This document shows positions 5,229-7,917 of a DNA stretch of 7,917 nucleotides, piece by piece. Source of the stretch: an uncultured Clostridia bacterium (GTDB lineage: Bacteria; Bacillota; Clostridia; Christensenellales; Maliibacteriaceae); the NCBI GenBank assembly GCA_934613185.1, contig CAKTSO010000086.1, forward strand, positions 1-7,917, given 5' to 3'. The position numbers and the translations under genes were made by a program. Numbering within the stretch: the stretch's first letter is position 1; every line of letters begins with the position of its first letter. The notes below the pieces were generated by a model. That model was not told where the DNA came from. It ran no database searches and saw nothing but the letters and a program-made list of their open reading frames with translations.

Positions 5229-6593
5229 TTGAAGATCATCATTGTCGGTGACGGCAAAGTCGGCCTTACGCTGACGGAACTGCTGGCAAGTGAAGGACAC
5301 GAAATCATTGTCGTCGATCAGAACATCGACGTGCTGCGCCATGCGCAGGAACTCTACGACGTGCTCTGCGTCAGCGGCAACGGCGCAAGCCTGGAAGTGC
5401 TAAGCGACGCCGGCGTGGACGAGGCCGACCTGGTCATCGCCGTGACGTCGTCAGACGAAACGAACATTCTCTGCTGCATGACGGCACGCGCCCTCGGCTG
5501 CCCGCACACGATCGCCCGCGTGCGCAATACGGAATATTCCGATCAGCTCGTTTTGCTGAAAGAAACGCTCGGGCTTTCCATGACGATCAATCCCGAGCTT
5601 TCCGCCGCGCGCGAGATCTTCAATATTCTCCAGTTCCCTTCGTTCATCAGTCGTGAAACGTTTCCGCGCGGACGTGTGGAGATCGTCAGCCTCGCCGTGC
5701 GAAGCGGCAATCCGCTCATCGGCAAAAAGCTGTATGAGCTGCCGAACGATTCCAAATTAAAAGTTCTGATCTGCGCCGTGGAGCGCCGCGAGGAACTGTT
5801 CATTCCCTCGGGCGATTTTGTCATCGAAGAGGGTGACAAGATCCACGTCACCGCGCAGCCGGAAACGCTTGCGTCGCTGATCAAATATCTCGGCGTCGAG
5901 ACCTCGCGTCTTCGCGACGTCGCGCTCGTCGGCGGCAGCAAGATCGCGCTGCACCTTTCCAAAATGCTCGTCAACGCCGGCGTCGGTGTGACGATCATCG
6001 AGATCGATCCGCATCGCTGTGAAGAACTTGCGACGATCCTGCCGCGCGTCAATATCATCAACGCGGACATCACCGATCCCGGCGTCATGGCCGAAGAAAT
6101 CCGAGGCAAAGCGGACGCCGCCGTTTTCCTTCTGGGGATCGACGAGGCGAACATCATCATGTCTTTGCACGCCTCCAAGCTCGGCGTCAAAAAGGTCGTC
6201 TCCAAGGTCGACCGCGTTGATTACGATTCCATCTGCGACATTGTCCACGACGAAACGATCATCAGCCCCAAGTTGCATTCGTGCAACGCCATTTTGCGCT
6301 ATGTGCGTGCCATGAGCAACGCCATGAGCATGGACGACATTCTCGCCGTGTTCCGCCTTGTCAACAACAAAGCCGAAGCGCTCGAGCTTGCCGTCCCCGC
6401 GGGTTCGCCCTATCTGGGAAAGACGCTGGCGGAACTGCCGCTTCGCCCCGGCGTTCTCGTCGCGTGCATTCGCCGCGGCAGGAACATCATCTTCCCCGGC
6501 GGCAGCGATTCCTTTAAAGCGGCAGACGTGATCGTCGTGTTCACCACCGCGCAGCATCACATCTCCAATTTCAAAGATCTGTTTGTCCGTTAA
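5229..6593 (+). CDS. trkA: Trk potassium uptake system regulatory subunit TrkA (double RCK)
   Basis: Cytosolic, peripheral subunit that binds nucleotide and gates the TrkH potassium channel. At 454 aa it has the full length of two-lobed TrkA. Lobe 1: RCK-N Rossmann fold with GDGKVG (residues 7-12) and acidic Asp30 closing strand 2 (IIVVD), as in NAD-binding sites; an RCK-C domain follows at about 145-222 (SGNPLIGKKLYEL, then FVIEEGDKIHV). Lobe 2: Rossmann fold from residue 229 with GGSKIA at 235-240 and Glu258 at the strand-2 end; a second RCK-C at about 383-454 (AGSPYLGKTLAEL). In lobe 2 two of the three usual glycines are replaced (Ser237, Ala240), so nucleotide binding there may differ. 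RCK-C domains of related Ktr proteins in Gram-positive bacteria bind cyclic di-AMP; whether these do is unknown. The start is TTG. Twelve nt separate it from trkH, so the two form an operon. Confidence 0.95.
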   Translation: MKIIIVGDGKVGLTLTELLASEGHEIIVVDQNIDVLRHAQELYDVLCVSGNGASLEVLSDAGVDEADLVIAVTSSDETNILCCMTARALGCPHTIARVRNTEYSDQLVLLKETLGLSMTINPELSAAREIFNILQFPSFISRETFPRGRVEIVSLAVRSGNPLIGKKLYELPNDSKLKVLICAVERREELFIPSGDFVIEEGDKIHVTAQPETLASLIKYLGVETSRLRDVALVGGSKIALHLSKMLVNAGVGVTIIEIDPHRCEELATILPRVNIINADITDPGVMAEEIRGKADAAVFLLGIDEANIIMSLHASKLGVKKVVSKVDRVDYDSICDIVHDETIISPKLHSCNAILRYVRAMSNAMSMDDILAVFRLVNNKAEALELAVPAGSPYLGKTLAELPLRPGVLVACIRRGRNIIFPGGSDSFKAADVIVVFTTAQHHISNFKDLFVR

Positions 6594-6594
6594 C

Positions 6595-6600
6595 GAGGTG
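6595..6600 (+). promoter_or_regulatory. Ribosome binding site of trkH
   Basis: GAGGTG with a 5-nt spacer to ATG 6606, directly after the trkA stop (6591-6593). It repeats the motif used by trkA and fixes the trkH start. Confidence 0.75.
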
Positions 6601-6605
6601 TCAGT

Positions 6606-7917
6606 ATGAACAGAAGAATGGTCATACGAATTATCAGCTGGGTTCTGCTGGTCGAAGCCGTGGCCATGCTGCCGCCGCTGGCGCTTTCCATCGGATTTGT
6701 GGAGATTGCGGCGCGTCACGCGTTCGCGATCACGATCGCGCTGTGCCTCGTGCTTGCCGGCCTGACGCTCATTTTTCCGCCGCGGCGCAAATCGCTCTAC
6801 GCGACGGAGGGCTACGTCATCACCGCGCTTTCCTGGATCATCATCTCGGTCTTCGGCGCGCTGCCGTTCATCTTCTCCGGCGAGATCCCCAATTTCTTCA
6901 GTGCGCTGTTCGAGACAGTCTCCGGCTTCACGACGACGGGCGCGACGATCCTGCACGACGTCGAGGCCGTGCCGCGCAGCCTGATCTATTGGCGAAGCTT
7001 CACCCACTGGCTCGGCGGCATGGGCGTGCTCGTGTTCCTTTTGGCGATCGTCACCGCGGGAAGCGGCGAGGGTAACCTTTTTTACCTCATGCGCGCGGAA
7101 AGCCCCGGCTACGACGTCGGCAAAATGACGCCGCGCCTTCGTCAAAGCGCCATGACGCTTTATGTGATCTATCTCGTGCTGACGGTCATCCAGGTCGTGT
7201 TCCTTCTTTGCGGCGGAATGTCCCTGTTTGACAGCCTGTGCATCGCATTCGGTACGGCAGGCACCGGCGGATTCAGCATCACGAACAACGGTCTTGCGGC
7301 CTATTCACCCTATTGCCAAAGCGTCTGCACCGTTTTTATGCTGCTGTTCGGCGTCAATTTCAGTCTGTATTATCTGATTTTGTGCCGTCAGTTCCGCGTC
7401 GTCGCGCGCGACGAGGAGCTTTGGACGTATCTCGGGCTGTTTTTGGGATCGACCATCCTGATCACGCTGAACATTATGCCGATGATGAAAAGCGGCATTG
7501 CCGCCTTCCATCACGCGGCGTTCCAGGTCAGTTCCATCATGACGACCACCGGCTTCAATACCGTCGATTTTGACGTTTGGCCGTCGTTTTCCAAGGCGAT
7601 TTTGATCTTGCTGATGTTCATCGGCGCCTCGGCCGGTTCGACGGGCGGCGGCCTGAAAGTCTCCCGCCTTCTGATCGGCCTGAAAACGCTCAAGCGCGAG
7701 GCCAATAAGATCCTGCATCCGAGAAACGTCCGCGTCATCCGTATGAGCGGCCATTCGCTCGACGAACGCGTCGTCACGGGTGTGAGTATCTTCTTTATCG
7801 CCTATATCATCCTCATGTGCGTCAGCGTACTGCTTGTCAGCCTCGACGGCTACGGATTTGAGACGAATTTCACCGCCGTGCTTTCCTGTATGTCCAACAT
7901 CGGTCCCGGCCTGGCAC
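6606..7917 (+). CDS. trkH: Trk potassium transporter membrane subunit TrkH, 3' end cut by window
   Basis: Integral membrane channel subunit for K+ uptake; its cytosolic partner is TrkA, encoded just upstream. The window shows 437 residues with no stop; family members are near 480, so only the last helix or so is missing. Seen: two N-terminal hydrophobic helices (about 8-30 and 39-57), typical of TrkH, then four M1-P-M2 repeats. Each pore loop with its selectivity-filter glycine is visible: SGFTTTGA (Gly112), GTAGTGGF (Gly221), IMTTTGFNT (Gly316) and SNIGPGL (Gly433), the last just inside the window end. RSFTHWLGGMGVLVF (130-144) and SAGSTGGGLKVSRLL (342-356) are further family signatures. All four filter glycines are present, so a working K+-selective pore is expected. 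Coupling with trkA and the shared ribosome-binding motif suggest co-expression. Assignment to TrkH rather than KtrB rests on the two extra N-terminal helices and the double-RCK partner. Confidence 0.95.
   Translation, partial: MNRRMVIRIISWVLLVEAVAMLPPLALSIGFVEIAARHAFAITIALCLVLAGLTLIFPPRRKSLYATEGYVITALSWIIISVFGALPFIFSGEIPNFFSALFETVSGFTTTGATILHDVEAVPRSLIYWRSFTHWLGGMGVLVFLLAIVTAGSGEGNLFYLMRAESPGYDVGKMTPRLRQSAMTLYVIYLVLTVIQVVFLLCGGMSLFDSLCIAFGTAGTGGFSITNNGLAAYSPYCQSVCTVFMLLFGVNFSLYYLILCRQFRVVARDEELWTYLGLFLGSTILITLNIMPMMKSGIAAFHHAAFQVSSIMTTTGFNTVDFDVWPSFSKAILILLMFIGASAGSTGGGLKVSRLLIGLKTLKREANKILHPRNVRVIRMSGHSLDERVVTGVSIFFIAYIILMCVSVLLVSLDGYGFETNFTAVLSCMSNIGPGLA

Noticed and set aside
5757..7145. 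A 462-codon open frame on the minus strand across trkA and trkH
   Set aside because: It runs antisense through two clear genes and their junction; the composition (Arg/Asp/His-rich, low complexity) marks it as a shadow of codon bias.

Overview
The window looks like ordinary chromosomal DNA from a Gram-positive bacterium of the Clostridia (Bacillota), with moderately high G+C for that group. The reasons are strong Shine-Dalgarno sites (GGGAGG, GGAGG, GAGGTG) before every gene, two TTG starts, an adjacent parE-parC type topoisomerase pair whose sequences resemble clostridial topoisomerase IV, and a gene of the mainly clostridial DUF5685 family. The genus cannot be fixed from the sequence. No RNA gene, mobile element, CRISPR array or long repeat was seen.

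Layout. Positions 1-3450 on the minus strand hold a type IIA topoisomerase operon: parE (ATPase/TOPRIM subunit, complete, 652 aa), then 3 nt, then parC (cleavage subunit). The window edge cuts parC almost exactly at the end of its catalytic core, so 496 residues are visible and the C-terminal DNA-wrapping domain is outside. A 191-bp divergent intergenic region (3451-3641) carries a likely extended -10 promoter on each strand. To its right on the plus strand lies a two-gene unit: a cysteine-rich DUF5685 protein (3642-4490) and a small J-domain protein with a TPR-like middle and a Cys-rich tail (4468-5049). These two overlap by 23 nt, so they are probably translationally coupled. A 179-bp AT-richer gap (5050-5228) holds a weak terminator and several inverted repeats. 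It is followed by a Trk/Ktr-type potassium uptake operon: trkA (5229-6593, double-RCK regulatory subunit) and, 12 nt later, trkH (6606 to the window end, membrane channel subunit, about 437 residues visible).

How the genes work together. ParE and ParC would form the heterotetramer that decatenates or relaxes DNA. TrkA would gate the TrkH pore according to bound nucleotide. The DUF5685/J-protein pair has no known role. It is the only part of the window that could represent an undescribed system: the first protein has two Asp-rich motifs reminiscent of isoprenoid synthases and thirteen cysteines, and its partner combines an Hsp70-recruiting J domain with a seven-Cys tail. The rest of the window is housekeeping.
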